From the NCBI GenBank assembly GCA_905250075.1, contig CAJNOP010000398.1, positions 124,001 through 188,000 on the forward strand: a stretch of 64,000 nt of DNA. The letters run 5' to 3'. Both the position numbers and the translations under genes were made by a program. Under the pieces are notes generated by a model. It ran no database searches. It was not told the DNA's origin and saw only the letters and a program-made list of their open reading frames with translations. The stretch is from Rotaria sp. Silwood1. Lineage: Eukaryota > Rotifera > Eurotatoria > Philodinida > Philodinidae. Shown piece after piece: positions 22,901 through 32,406 of this stretch; the first letter of the stretch is position 1, and each line of letters starts with the position of its first letter.

Positions 22901-24377
22901 GATTTCATTGAATTATATATATAATCAGTTAGATTCAGCTACAGATAATCTAACTCAAAGTCATTTGGTAAATTTAATTGCGCTTCATTATCAGCACCAG
23001 GCTGAAAAAATTAATAATACCAACCATATAGAAGCATTAAACATATGGATTACAGCACAGAAATATTACAGTCACTCGTTGATACTCATTCCACATAATT
23101 TAAGAGCAATGCTCGGCTATGCTACATGTTTAGTTAAGTTAAGTAGATATCACTTAGCTGAGAAGTTTTTGGAGGAAAAAGTTGAAAAAGAAACATATTT
23201 TTGTGATTCACCAGAAACATGGCTTCTCTTAGGTATTGTAAAACGTAAATTGCAAAACTATGATCAGGCCAAGGATGCTATTAAAACAGCACTCAGATTG
23301 AAAACGAACTATGTTGAAGCAAAAAATGAATTGAACTTGATATTGAGATTACAACTAGAAACAACTGCACAACGAATCAAACTATACAAAGAAATGAGTT
23401 TGATTCATACCGAACCTAAATCTCACCAATACAATATTCTTTCTATTGACGGTGGTGGCATTAGAGGATTAATACCAGCCATCTGGATTAGTGAGTTAGA
23501 ACGAAGAACTCAATTGAGCAGCTCCTCTATGTTCCACATGATGGCTGGAACATCAACTGGAGGGATCATAGCTGCTGGTCTTTCGTTACCAGATAAACCT
23601 GGTATCAGAAAACCGCGTTATAAAGCTGTGGATCTTGTTCAATTGTACACAGTCCATTCTAAAAGAGTATTTTCTCGCTCGTCAATCATAGGGAAGATTT
23701 TTAATTTAGGAGTTAAATATACTGATGAGGGGCGCAAGACCTTGTTCGAGCACTACTTTGGAGATACTCAATTATCTCAAGCACTGACTGATCTTGTCAT
23801 CACGGCGACTACCTCTCGCAGTTGTACCACAGAGCTATTTCAACGAAGTGAGGCTATTAATAATTACAGAAAAAATTATAAACTCGTTGATGTTCTCATG
23901 TGCACAACAGCTGCACCTATGTATTTTCCATCTTATCGCTTGCACGATACTGTTTTTGTCGACGGTGGAGTTCAAGCTAATAATCCAGCAATGTGTGCCT
24001 ATACTGAGGCATGCAAGAAAAATATCAAACGTGAGGATATTTTTATTCTATCTCTTGGTACCGGCGATTATGTACCAGATCCATTGAATCCGAATGCTAA
24101 GCGACATCTTTTATTTTGGTTAACTCATAAGCGTGATGTTATGAAAGTCATTTTGAATGGTCCACAACATAATATTGAGTCTCAATTAAGTAATATATTA
24201 GGTAGTGATCAGTATAATCGATGGCAGATTTTACTTGAAAAACCAATTTCACTTGACGATATAAGCAAAGAAAGTTTAGACAATCTAATAGAGCTTGCTC
24301 GTGCTTATTTTGACGAAATGGATGCTTCTGATAGTAATAATCGATTAGGAAAACTTATCGAGCGATTTAAAGAGTAA
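19992..24377 (+). CDS. Giant TPR-patatin-like phospholipase, 1461 aa, intronless
   Basis: A single open frame of 1461 codons. The start ATG 19992 follows an A-rich leader and a possible 3' splice site at about 19957. The C-terminus is a patatin domain: oxyanion-hole motif DGGGIRG at D1153, nucleophile elbow GTSTGG with S1188, and the dyad aspartate in DGG at D1324. All catalytic elements of a patatin-type lipid acyl hydrolase are present. Residues about 1013-1115 look like TPRs (ALNIWITAQKYYSHSLIL, ETWLLLGIVKRKLQNYDQA). The first 1000 residues are helical and charged, and I do not recognise a family. No signal peptide is seen, so it is probably cytosolic. Absence of introns, unlike neighbouring genes, is compatible with retroposition or horizontal origin, but codon and base usage do not stand out to the eye. 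Related TPR-patatin architectures occur in NLR-like and bacterial defence proteins. Confidence 0.9.
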   Translation: MNNAAIDELFTTLDDAIINNGENVRQLFDQLEFSIGENNNTYRKLLNFKKNCYFQAVQNSNAWDMEENIVSRYITKWERQMNTPETRLTESTVAVANVQTDTSILNNIKKCLPMIKSLLDDTPQISYNVELETKIKECSESSVNSLDDYIKRILEIWKIMVSLNSLLTQIEVSFEETVDQTKMKLFSFLSDLCYYLIYLQYQRKVDFVEFLISNKSQLRSILFANIPLREDRIQSHAKKLSVLFQPDKSESKRNSMFTEVCQLITGELDNQLNTLSNYQTNRASLIEQYKASAKKYLNIAIEYEYARKHEWNYVKQEKREALSHLTDEELEHYQQYYAVSAYEYDRAAARELEAAENKENLAEQVDLKKWMALTLYHAGDSLSFEAQIYALSGIYLLVTNDKANHCRDDFETLESLLRKIRRAETLLFTASNEGVNNVENKSILTKAIMAYRQGSITLKQFQSDLLSELRFTILNKNSFRDRKETGLGSRFSSIPSGVDIGVSYLIGDILLGNKFQGENQSNLQHSKIREFIKTIMNNALYHYNKGQYSEFLYTLTTHYAKPKLLVGIKQIKQGNSCKIFLDIRPTVIVEELLSYDFSPEGIANFLVLLGEVLLSEPDLKPKKEFTGDIHLELPNYPDFIYFATILFEEVLKNTQLTERAKNIDNKIESRISFVETRCIAHLEKNLVDCVYSVPNEYTTERLIVSASVRLDAVKLVAKVNYAIAQMIVGDTESLQKSVKMIKSVKEELMKDLTEEKMFVVSEIRLQALTDIFTTFGYPDDVSYARKKVVFGSKKITGSRSDLYIKNINKVLKDDQTVLQCKLPILFDDNDIDEFELLDKVLNQVLKLNKTQFLEYVCYYYQNYADPLTSLIRKMIRKENFSNINEWMTSFLQQKKSLNFHYLPILSLLYNLIFIPCTVKSHHEHKFVFVPIGKVIDFSKQQEKVPVYIITEKKKCPEDVRPVKGAFVASEISLNYIYNQLDSATDNLTQSHLVNLIALHYQHQAEKINNTNHIEALNIWITAQKYYSHSLILIPHNLRAMLGYATCLVKLSRYHLAEKFLEEKVEKETYFCDSPETWLLLGIVKRKLQNYDQAKDAIKTALRLKTNYVEAKNELNLILRLQLETTAQRIKLYKEMSLIHTEPKSHQYNILSIDGGGIRGLIPAIWISELERRTQLSSSSMFHMMAGTSTGGIIAAGLSLPDKPGIRKPRYKAVDLVQLYTVHSKRVFSRSSIIGKIFNLGVKYTDEGRKTLFEHYFGDTQLSQALTDLVITATTSRSCTTELFQRSEAINNYRKNYKLVDVLMCTTAAPMYFPSYRLHDTVFVDGGVQANNPAMCAYTEACKKNIKREDIFILSLGTGDYVPDPLNPNAKRHLLFWLTHKRDVMKVILNGPQHNIESQLSNILGSDQYNRWQILLEKPISLDDISKESLDNLIELARAYFDEMDASDSNNRLGKLIERFKE

Positions 24378-24743
24378 TGGAACTAAATCAGTGCAATCTT
24401 TTAGTGTTCATGATTCTTCATTATCAAAATAGTCGATCTGTTTTTTTTTGGCGTGTGAGACATTCTCAAACATACACAACAGAAAAGTAAATGAAAGAAC
24501 GAAGCTTAGGAATCAGCTGTCATACTTCTAAACTCAAAATACCACTTTTAATTACTTACATTTTTCCTTTTGTATGTTTTTTTTTCGCTTATTGCTTCTA
24601 ACCACTTACTTAGTTTTCTGTAGATTTTATTTTATATTTTATCTTCTTTTGCTCTATAATGGAAATTACTTTTTGCTTTATTTTTCAATTTTGATCAATT
24701 TTGCATGAAGATGAACTGATGAAATCGTTTTCTCTGTTGATAC
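24378..24743. other. 3' flank of the TPR-patatin gene
   Basis: AT-rich, no gene seen; ends at the telomere-like array. Confidence 0.5.
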
Positions 24744-24863
24744 TTGAGGGTGTGGGTGTGGGTGTGGGTGGGTGTGGGTGTGGGTGGGTGTGGGTGTGGG
24801 TGAATGTGGGATGTGGTTGTGGATGTGGCTTCATCTTATCTTAATCCACACCCATATCCTCAA
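24744..24863 (+). repeat. Interstitial telomere-like array, near-perfect TGTGGG repeats
   Basis: 24747-24825 holds the most regular TGTGGG/TGTGGGTGGG run of the window. It decays into TGTGGATGTGG, followed after about 20 bp by a short complement (CCACACCCATATCCTCAA). The outer ends match as inverted repeats (TTGAGGGTGTGGGTG against TTGAGGATATGGGTG), so the array sits inside a bounded hairpin and is not simply a random simple repeat. Confidence 0.85.
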
Positions 24864-24866
24864 TTT

Positions 24867-25255
24867 CAAGAAAAACTAATATGATATTTGGAATCAGCAT
24901 AAAAACTGAATTGATCTACGTTCCATTTGAAACAATTTCTAAAACTTTTTTTTTTGGTCGAAAAATTTAACCGTGGTCTTCCTCAGAGACATGATGAAAA
25001 ATGAATTCTGTCAAATCACCTTTCTGATATCCTAGAAAAGTCTTGGAAGTTGTTTAAAATTATTTGATGGACAAATGGCAACTATCTACAAAATAAAATC
25101 CGAGTTTTCATTGAATTGAATTTGCATCATGTTCCTGACAGGACCTACGACTAAATTTTTCGACCAAAAAAAACAAAGTTTCAGAAATCGTTTACATTGT
25201 ACATAGATCAACTCAGTTTTTTATGCTGATTCCAAATATTATATTAGTTTTTATT
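24867..25255. mobile_element. Foldback element, about 130-bp inverted repeats
   Basis: The left arm 24867-25003 and right arm about 25114-25255 are reverse complements with scattered differences. Shared: AAAAACTAATAT, ATATTTGGAATCAGCATAAA, TTGATCTA, TTTTGGTCGAAAAATTTA and ACATGATG. No coding frame. It directly follows the telomere-like array, the same neighbour relationship as at 13633-14886 but in the opposite order. Confidence 0.75.
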
Positions 25256-26065
25256 TTAATTGAACTTTTTCTAATCAAAGCCTCGTAAGTAGTGACTAAA
25301 ATGACATAATAACTACGCCAGGAAAATAGTCTGCTTAGGAGCTTCTTAAGTGGTCATATTTTTTGGTTGGACAAAATATATGGTTTTGTAGTTTTTTCAA
25401 AGGGCAATCAAATGAACAATACCAAATTTTTTGGTCTTTTCAATTTTTACAATAAAATATTTATTGAAAGATTAAGATGGATAACACATACAATAAATAT
25501 ACTAATAGTATGTACTAGTATATTGGACATATATTTTGTTAAAATAAACAATTAATTGGTGATTTATGCATAGGACTGGAGCCTCATTAAAGCGCTATGG
25601 AAATGAAAACATTAATTGGATTTTGTGAGTCCTACTTATTGTCAAATAGAATCCACAATGACACATTTGATTATTCAAAAAAAAAATGACCAAAAATGCA
25701 CTACTTTGTGCATAGTTTTTAGCTTTCAAAGTTCAATCAAAACCTCATGAAACTAGGACCAAGATGTTCGTCTTAACTTGCTATTCCTGTTAACATATGA
25801 TTTTATAGGGTTGACCGAGAAAAGTACGGATGGGCCGATTTGACGTATTATGCGGCTCCGTTCGTTCTCGTCAAATATGAAGAATGAGCATGTCAGGAAA
25901 AGAAATAATCTTATTCATTCATTTATTGTCTATTTCATAATCAGACCAAAAGTACATTAGTGGTATCATTGATGAAATCGGGCAGATAGAACGAGCATAT
26001 ATAAATTTGTAATTTTTCACATTTGATAAGTAAAGAAAAAAAAAGAAACATAGATATAGATAAAC
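25256..26065. other. Gene-free stretch before the F-box pseudogene
   Basis: AT-rich without a supported gene; the frame 25367-25555 has no recognisable features. A slightly GC-richer patch at 25815-25870 may belong to the promoter region of the F-box gene. Confidence 0.4.
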
Positions 26066-27407
26066 ATGGAATATTCATGTATTCAATTGAATGATTTACC
26101 TGATGAAATTCTTCTGATTGTTTTCAAAAAACTCAACAACATCGAATTGCTTTACTCGTTAATAGGTGTCAATAAACAATTAAATAAAATTTTTGCATGA
26201 TTTTATTTTTACAAATAAATTAACATTAAAGGAATATTTCTCGTATAATCGTATTTCTTCACTATCTGATCCAATACTTGATCAATTTTGTTTGCATATC
26301 CTATCTAATATTGAACATAAAATCAAATGGTTTAATCTTAAAGCATCATCTATAGAATGTATTCTTCTTGCTGGAAATTATTCGAATTTATCTGAACATG
26401 ATATATATAACATTATAAAAGAGAATGCTTTATATCTTGTTATAGGTAAAATATAATGTCTGGAAAATGTTTTGGTAGTAAAAATCAAGATGATTAATTT
26501 GACTAGATGATTTAAATAATGTTTGATCTTTTATTTAGATCAAACATTATTAACTCATATGTTCAAAAATCAGATCTCATCACTTCTTATTCAAATCATT
26601 GGCAACGAACATTTCACATATAATCTCTATGCACTAATATTTACAAATATCATTACTATGTTTTCTAATTTAAAATATCTAAATTTTGATTCATGTGATG
26701 TTTATTTTCAAAGAATATCATTCAAAAATATGCTACCATCTATTTTTTTCCTCAAATTTTTTAGAATTGTATATTAAAGTAGATTGTGTCGACGATTGTC
26801 TTCATTTACTTGATGGTCGTTTCGATCAATTTCGTGTATTATCACCGCGTTCTCGTACAATCTCAATAATACATAAAGTAGATTTTTAGCAATTTCTTAT
26901 TTATTTAAAACAAATTATTATATTTTAGGAAAAACTATTAAATTTAAAATGTTTTTCATTATCCTGTAATTTGAAAATATACTTTTATGATGAAGCAGTT
27001 ATACCATTTTTACATCGAATGCCAAATTTAGAAGAACTTCGTTTTTATTTTAAATGTTCTCGTAAAAAATCATTTGTTGATGGAAATGATTTGACAGCAA
27101 ATATTATTAAGCATTCTAATCAAATTGATTTATTAACAAATGAACATATCGAAAATACATTTAGAGGATTTCCAAATAATCAAATTATTTTCTAAATAAA
27201 AATGAAGGTCAATGTTATGTTTATTCATATCCATTTACATTGACAAGTTATGAATGTATTACAAATAACTTTCCAGGTGGATTATTTACATATGTTCGTG
27301 AAGTATCATTATATGATAAACATCTTTTTGAACATAAACATTTTCTTCAAATTCAAAAATCATTTTCATTCATGGAAGATCTAACTGTAACTAATTGGAA
27401 ACCATAA
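26066..27407 (+). pseudogene. F-box/leucine-rich-type gene, broken by several frameshifts
   Basis: Starts MEYSCIQLNDLPDEILLIVF, a clear F-box (about 35 residues). Exons 26066-26445, 26539-26877 and 26929-27407 are supported by GT-AG introns of 93 and 51 nt, and the later exons encode leucine-rich segments (FSNLKYLNFDSCDVYF, RMPNLEELRFYF). The frame breaks near 26187 inside a T run, again near 26744-26752 in a T run, and after a stop at 27193-27195; similarity then continues in another frame to NWKP-stop at 27405-27407. F-box proteins recruit substrates to SCF ubiquitin ligases. Two of the breaks are one-base changes in homopolymers, so sequencing error is possible for those. The stop and shift near 27195 make real decay more likely. 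Confidence 0.75.
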
Positions 27408-27892
27408 AATGAAAAATCAAAAAATTTAGTAAATATTAATGGCAAATATGAATGATTATACTGCTAGTCATCGGAATTAGTTAAGAAAATTGATCTGCTG
27501 TATTCTATCTTTTTTTTACATAAAACGCAAATTCTTCAGAAAAATTTCAGTAATCACTCTATAGTATGTAAGTTCTAATTAAATATAGTAAAATTAGGTG
27601 AAACTTAGGCTGTGTTTCGGCTTTATATCTCATTTGATGATTCTGTACAATTTCTTTCAGCATTACTCTCACTTGTGCATTGCTCTTCGTCTATCTCATG
27701 TCACCCTCACCCTGAATTATTCAATTCCTATTTCTCTCATTTTGATTGTTATTAATAGAAATTGTTCTAACGTCATCTGATGATCTTCTTAGCAGTAGTC
27801 GAAGCGTTTATGGTAGCTGATCTCTATCATGCTTGGAATATATTGTAAATTTTTCAACGAGTTTATTTTTATTTCAAGAATTATTACAAAGA

Positions 27893-28117
27893 TTAAGATT
27901 TACAAATTCGGAAAATATGAATAAAAGTTTTCTGGACAAACAAACAATTCACATTTGTCATAAAGATATTTATTTTCGAACAATTCAAACGCATTGTATC
28001 ATTGTTGAAATAATTTGTCACGGTTGCGAATATTTCATATTTAATTACGAGATTTTCATCGAAAAGAAACTGTATAGCATCATCGCTGTGTGCATATGAA
28101 AGACCGAGGTTAAACAG
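27893..28117 (-). pseudogene. C-terminal fragment of an F-box-family gene, opposite strand
   Basis: On the minus strand an open stretch reads SYAHSDDAIQFLFDENL ... NDTMRLNCSKINIF. This resembles the C-terminal end of bdelloid F-box/leucine-rich proteins, in which a DD-x-QFL motif is followed by a TR-x-NCAKI motif (family memory, not a search). No matching upstream exons are visible on this strand. It is probably an inverted remnant of a gene related to the one at 26066-27407. Confidence 0.4.
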
Positions 28118-28144
28118 ATGATTAAATGTAATTAATATAGAGAA

Positions 28145-28202
28145 TGTGGGTGTGGGCGCGAGTAAGGTTCTTTGTTTAACACCCACACACTCATCCCACA
28201 CC
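28145..28202 (+). repeat. Telomere-like hairpin
   Basis: G-strand TGTGGGTGTGGG (28145-28156), 24-nt spacer, C-strand ACCCACACACTCATCCCACA (28180-28200). Confidence 0.7.
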
Positions 28203-29560
28203 TTTTGACACATACAAATCGAAAGTCTGGATATCGACATGACTTTAGAATTCATCTTCACTAAGACATGATCTCTTAAACTGCTAGACATTTCTCAAAT
28301 AGTTTTTGTCCATCTTTTTTAGAACAAAAGAAAGTGATCTAACCTTTTTATGGATTTAGATTAGGTAGTCCTTGTCAAAATATACCTGTGAAATAAAAAA
28401 AGAAAGTCATGCACTCATTGAGTATCCCGAGTGAAAGCTACATATTGGCGAAAATTGCTGCTCGATAGCTTCAAGTAGTGTTGACATATTCAAAAAATAG
28501 TGGAAACTCTTTCAGTCTGGTGTCTGGTGTTTCTTCCTTGTCGGACTCTCATTCACCGTAGGAAAGGAGGTGTTAAGAGACGAAATGTATTTCGCCTCAT
28601 TGTTTCTTTTTCTTATGTCTCTCTCTTTCTTTGACTCGCATAACCTTTACTTCTTCTTTCTCGTGGTTGATTTTTTCTTTTCTGTGGTGGATATGACGAA
28701 ACACTGATTCAAGTTTGAATAGAGCGAGAGCATGCAGCAGCGAACATATAACTTTGGTAATCTTTCGATTGCAATAGAAGCAAAATGAATACGATAATAA
28801 TGGCAGAATGCATTTATTAGTAAGATTACATGAAGATTTCGTTTTTTCTGTTCTTGAACACATGTTTTTAATGGGTACATGAAAAGTAATCTGGTATTGG
28901 CATTGATGTTTATCATCATTTTTGTGTAGCTATGAAAAATCGAATTGACGTTATGACGCAAAAAACAATCTTATTACATAATCATCAGCGATGTACAAAA
29001 GCAATATCGGTTTTTTGACAAACTAACTTTCATTATTCATTGTAAATTGCTTTAATAAACATCTTTCTAAAGTACATCGTCTTATGAATGTACACGCTAC
29101 GATTGATGTGAGCAAAAAGAATGTGATGCTGTTTTAAAAAAAGTTTCGAATCAGAAAAATTTCGCTGAATGCTCAAATTTTTCTTTTGCGAAGTACAAAT
29201 ATTTAATTCAAAAAATGACTTGCGAACATTTGTCAATAGAACAAACTGATAGAAATGACATAAAAGAAATCATGTAGGTTATCTCGTTTTTCAATCATAT
29301 TTGCATTCTTTATTTCATTTTTTTATGGAGTTGAACTAAAGAGATACTTACTCAACCTTGCCATCAAAAGATTGTGCTTTTTTTACCGTCATATCAATTT
29401 GATATATATGATCAAACATTTTTTTTTTCTTAGACAAAGCTTATAGATACTTCAAAGAAATTGCAATGGTGAAGTATATGGCATCAGAATAAAATATTAA
29501 ACAAGGAATTGTTTATTCAATTAATGCATACTTGAATGATACATTTCTGCTGTCATCCGT
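28203..29560. other. Gene-free stretch
   Basis: Several short minus-strand frames (28597-28961, 29033-29236) are Lys/Arg- and Ser-rich and lack recognisable features. No gene is supported. Confidence 0.4.
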
Positions 29561-29761
29561 ATGTTTCGAAAACAACGACGACGAATAAATGATCATGAAA
29601 GTATCTGCTGATCATATCAGTTTTTAGATCGGAATTCAACAGAAGAATTAGTGCAGATGATCATTGCTCTCATTGTCTATGTACCATTTACATTTATTTT
29701 TATATTGACTGGTGCATTCTTCTTAGCAGTAAACCTTAAAGCAGGACAATGTCAAATCTAA
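29561..29761 (+). CDS. Possible small membrane protein (57 aa), doubtful
   Basis: ATG 29561 opens a short basic segment (MFRKQRRRINDHE). If 29601-29627 is removed (it begins GTATCT and ends TTTTTAG), the frame continues in phase into a strongly hydrophobic stretch (ALIVYVPFTFIFILTGAFFL) and a stop at 29759-29761. A 27-nt intron would be very short, so this may be a decayed remnant or chance. Confidence 0.2.
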
Positions 29762-30730
29762 TCAATATGATGCATACAAAAAAGTACATATCTTAGTGAA
29801 CGTGTTCTTTGCTTTGAAACACATGGTTTTTCGCGAATTTTAACTTTTTTGTAACTTACTTATGATTAAATGTCAAATATATAAGGATGCTATTGAAGTG
29901 AATTTTGTCAGAAGCACTTGCTCTATAATGCTTAAAACCATTTATGAAGCTTGACGCACTCATTCATATTTTCATAATTTGTATTGATCAATCAAATGTT
30001 TTGTGATGATTTCTTAATTCTTGATCATATCACCTATACCCACACTTTTTCTTAGTGAAGTCAGCACAAATATTAATCTGAAAATGTTATCATATTGGGA
30101 CTTAATGTTTCAATTTTGGCATGGTGCGTTAATATCCTATTTTCTGTCGAGAAAAATGCAATTTATATATGTATCATATAGGACAATCTTGATCATCGTC
30201 GAATGTATCTCTTAATTGAAGTTTGTTTCTATTTTAGTCAGTCAACGAACACTAACAAGAGTAAGCGTTAGGCTAACGATGCATCAAATAACCATATTCT
30301 TAATCCTAGTTGACCAACACTTGCAACGTAAGATAGATAACATTTGAGAATGAAATGTTAATGGTATTGTCATTTAAAAGTGCTTTTCTCTCCCACTAAT
30401 TAGTCAACAATATCCACAAGAACATGTGAAACGAGTAAGTACATCGCTTCCAAATACACAATAATCATTCTATTTCATCAATGTTGTATGTTACATGAGT
30501 CATAGATCGTATGACAAAGAGAAAAAATAAAAAAATAGTTTTCTCTTCGACCATCGTAAGTTATCTTTCCCATGCCCTTTCATTTTTATTGTCCTATATC
30601 GAATTTCGTACCATGTACAATCATCGAAACAAGAAATTCACAATGACGTGTTATTATTTATCTGTCTTTCGTGTTCTAATCAAAATAACACAACACAATC
30701 AAGATGTTTTTGTGATTGTTTATCGTTTCG

Positions 30731-30740
30731 TATATAAATA
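30731..30740 (+). promoter_or_regulatory. TATA box of the ALF-like gene
   Basis: TATATAAATA, 63 bp before the ATG at 30803. It lies inside the longer frame that could start at 30716, which argues for the downstream start. Confidence 0.55.
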
Positions 30741-30802
30741 CACAGAGAGATCAGTATGACAAAGTGTGTTCTTTCTCAATATATCAATATAGTCGAATAA
30801 CA

Positions 30803-31297
30803 ATGTCACGAACAACAATATTCTTGATGTCTTCTATGATTATTCTTGTCGCTATGAGCGTCAGTCATGCTTGGAACTTTGGCAACATGAACCAAGTTGC
30901 ACAATCTTTTCTTCAACGACATGGAATGCAAACATCAGGCAATGATAATGGTGCTCAAGGAAGATTTGCCATAGCATCTTGTGCCAGTGCTGCGTCTACT
31001 GGTAACTACATGGCATGTGTCGGTCAATTGGCTCATAAAATTTGGACCTTACATAGTTGGAGCGAAGATACACCTATCACACTTTGTGGTATGCAATGTG
31101 TTGGCAATCTTAAAGGGCGTATTTCGAAGTTCAAATGGAAATGGGATGCCAAGTTTCGATGTGATAGTAAAGCACCAGGTATCGAAGGACGTGATACAAA
31201 ACAAAGTCGAAATGGGGCCATGGAATGGGCTATCCAAGACTTTCTCACCAAGGCATTTTCATCGGGTAGTATTTCTGTTCAAGATTTTCAATGTTAA
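30803..31297 (+). CDS. Secreted anti-lipopolysaccharide-factor-like protein (164 aa)
   Basis: ATG 30803 gives a clean signal peptide (MSRTTIFLMSSMIILVAMSV, cleavage probably after A23). The C-terminal half matches the anti-lipopolysaccharide factor (ALF/scygonadin-type) fold. C99 and C120 enclose exactly 20 residues, the spacing of the LPS-binding disulfide loop of arthropod ALFs, and the loop is strongly basic and aromatic (KGRISKFKWKWDAKFR). Next comes G-x-D-T-x-x-S-x-x-G, then DFLTKAFSSGSIS, equivalent to the conserved DFVRKAF-x-x-GLI helix of ALFs. Family knowledge: such proteins bind endotoxin and act as antimicrobial peptides. An N-terminal Cys-rich extension (C60, C72, C95) is not typical and may add disulfides. 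The gene is intronless and a polyadenylation signal lies near 31375. The antimicrobial role is inferred from similarity. Confidence 0.75.
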   Translation: MSRTTIFLMSSMIILVAMSVSHAWNFGNMNQVAQSFLQRHGMQTSGNDNGAQGRFAIASCASAASTGNYMACVGQLAHKIWTLHSWSEDTPITLCGMQCVGNLKGRISKFKWKWDAKFRCDSKAPGIEGRDTKQSRNGAMEWAIQDFLTKAFSSGSISVQDFQC

Positions 31298-32406
31298 ACT
31301 AAAATAGATATATTCTATTCTTTATCAGTATATCTATCATAATTCGGAAATTTGATTCTTTTTCAATATTTTCTAATAAAATAATTTTTTGTCAAATATT
31401 CGACTTGAAAGCATGAAGGTGGGAACAAATCTGATTTTTCATGAAATGTCAAAGTCCATTGGCATACAGAAGAGGTGTAAGTGACGGTTTTCTCCGATTA
31501 TATCTCATTTGTGAACGTGAAGAAAATTAACTCAGAATAAAATAAAATTGTTTTAAATTTTCAATTGATCTAAAGTTGATAATGCGTATAAAAATTAGTC
31601 TTCGAACTAATCTAAGTATTAAAATAGATTATTATTATCAACTGAATGTTAAATTAGTTAGACTTACCTACGAAGAATTTTAATCAAAGTCAAGGCGAAG
31701 TTTCAATGTGGTTTTATCAAAACTAATAGTGGAAAATCAATATTTATTGTAGATTGATATATGTTGTGGGTGAAGATACGGATGTGGGTTTCATTCAACA
31801 CAAGATCTACACCAACATCCCATACCCACACCCGGTCCGATATCGGTTTGCCGGTCGAGTTTCAAGTCTTAAGAATCCGATAAATGATGTCGCTTAAAAT
31901 TCAAAAAGTTAAATATTGAAAAACAACTCAAAGACAGTTAAACACATATAAATGAATGAGTTACAAAAGTGAAAATGCAGAAGAAAGTAGTTAAAAATGT
32001 ATTTTTATATTCGCTTAACACAATTAATACTAGGTGAACGACGGAAAAGCAACTCATGAATGTATAAATGAATGCGTCTTGTAAACGTGGAAGAATAAAG
32101 ATATAACAAGATTTCTAATTCTCAAATTTCTATTTCTTTCGAAGTATATCTTCACTTAATTGATGATAGAACTATTTTTCATCATCATTTTAAGAGTTTA
32201 AATGTAGTTAATACAGAACTTGCAATTACAGACGAGAAAAAAAAATCTAATAGGTTCATGAACAATAAAGCTTACAACGGTATATCACCAGATGTTATTT
32301 AAATTAAATTATTCATTCGCTAATTTTTCCATAAAATATGTTTCCTATTTTTAGTTTTTCACACACGAGTGCATATTTTTAAGAATTGTTTCTAAACATT
32401 ATTAAT
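31298..32406. other. Gene-free stretch with one telomere-like hairpin
   Basis: No supported gene. 31762-31834 is a telomere-like hairpin: TTGTGGGTGAAG ... GGATGTGGGT, then ACCAACATCCCATACCCACA. Confidence 0.5.
31762..31834 (+). repeat. Telomere-like hairpin
   Basis: G-strand TGTGGGTGAAGATACGGATG (31764-31783) followed, after 27 nt, by C-strand CATCCCATACCCACACCC. The arms pair imperfectly over about 20 bp. Confidence 0.65.

Noticed and set aside
24744..24863. A present-day chromosome end
   Set aside because: The array is short, bounded by inverted ends and followed by more than 39 kb of gene-containing sequence.
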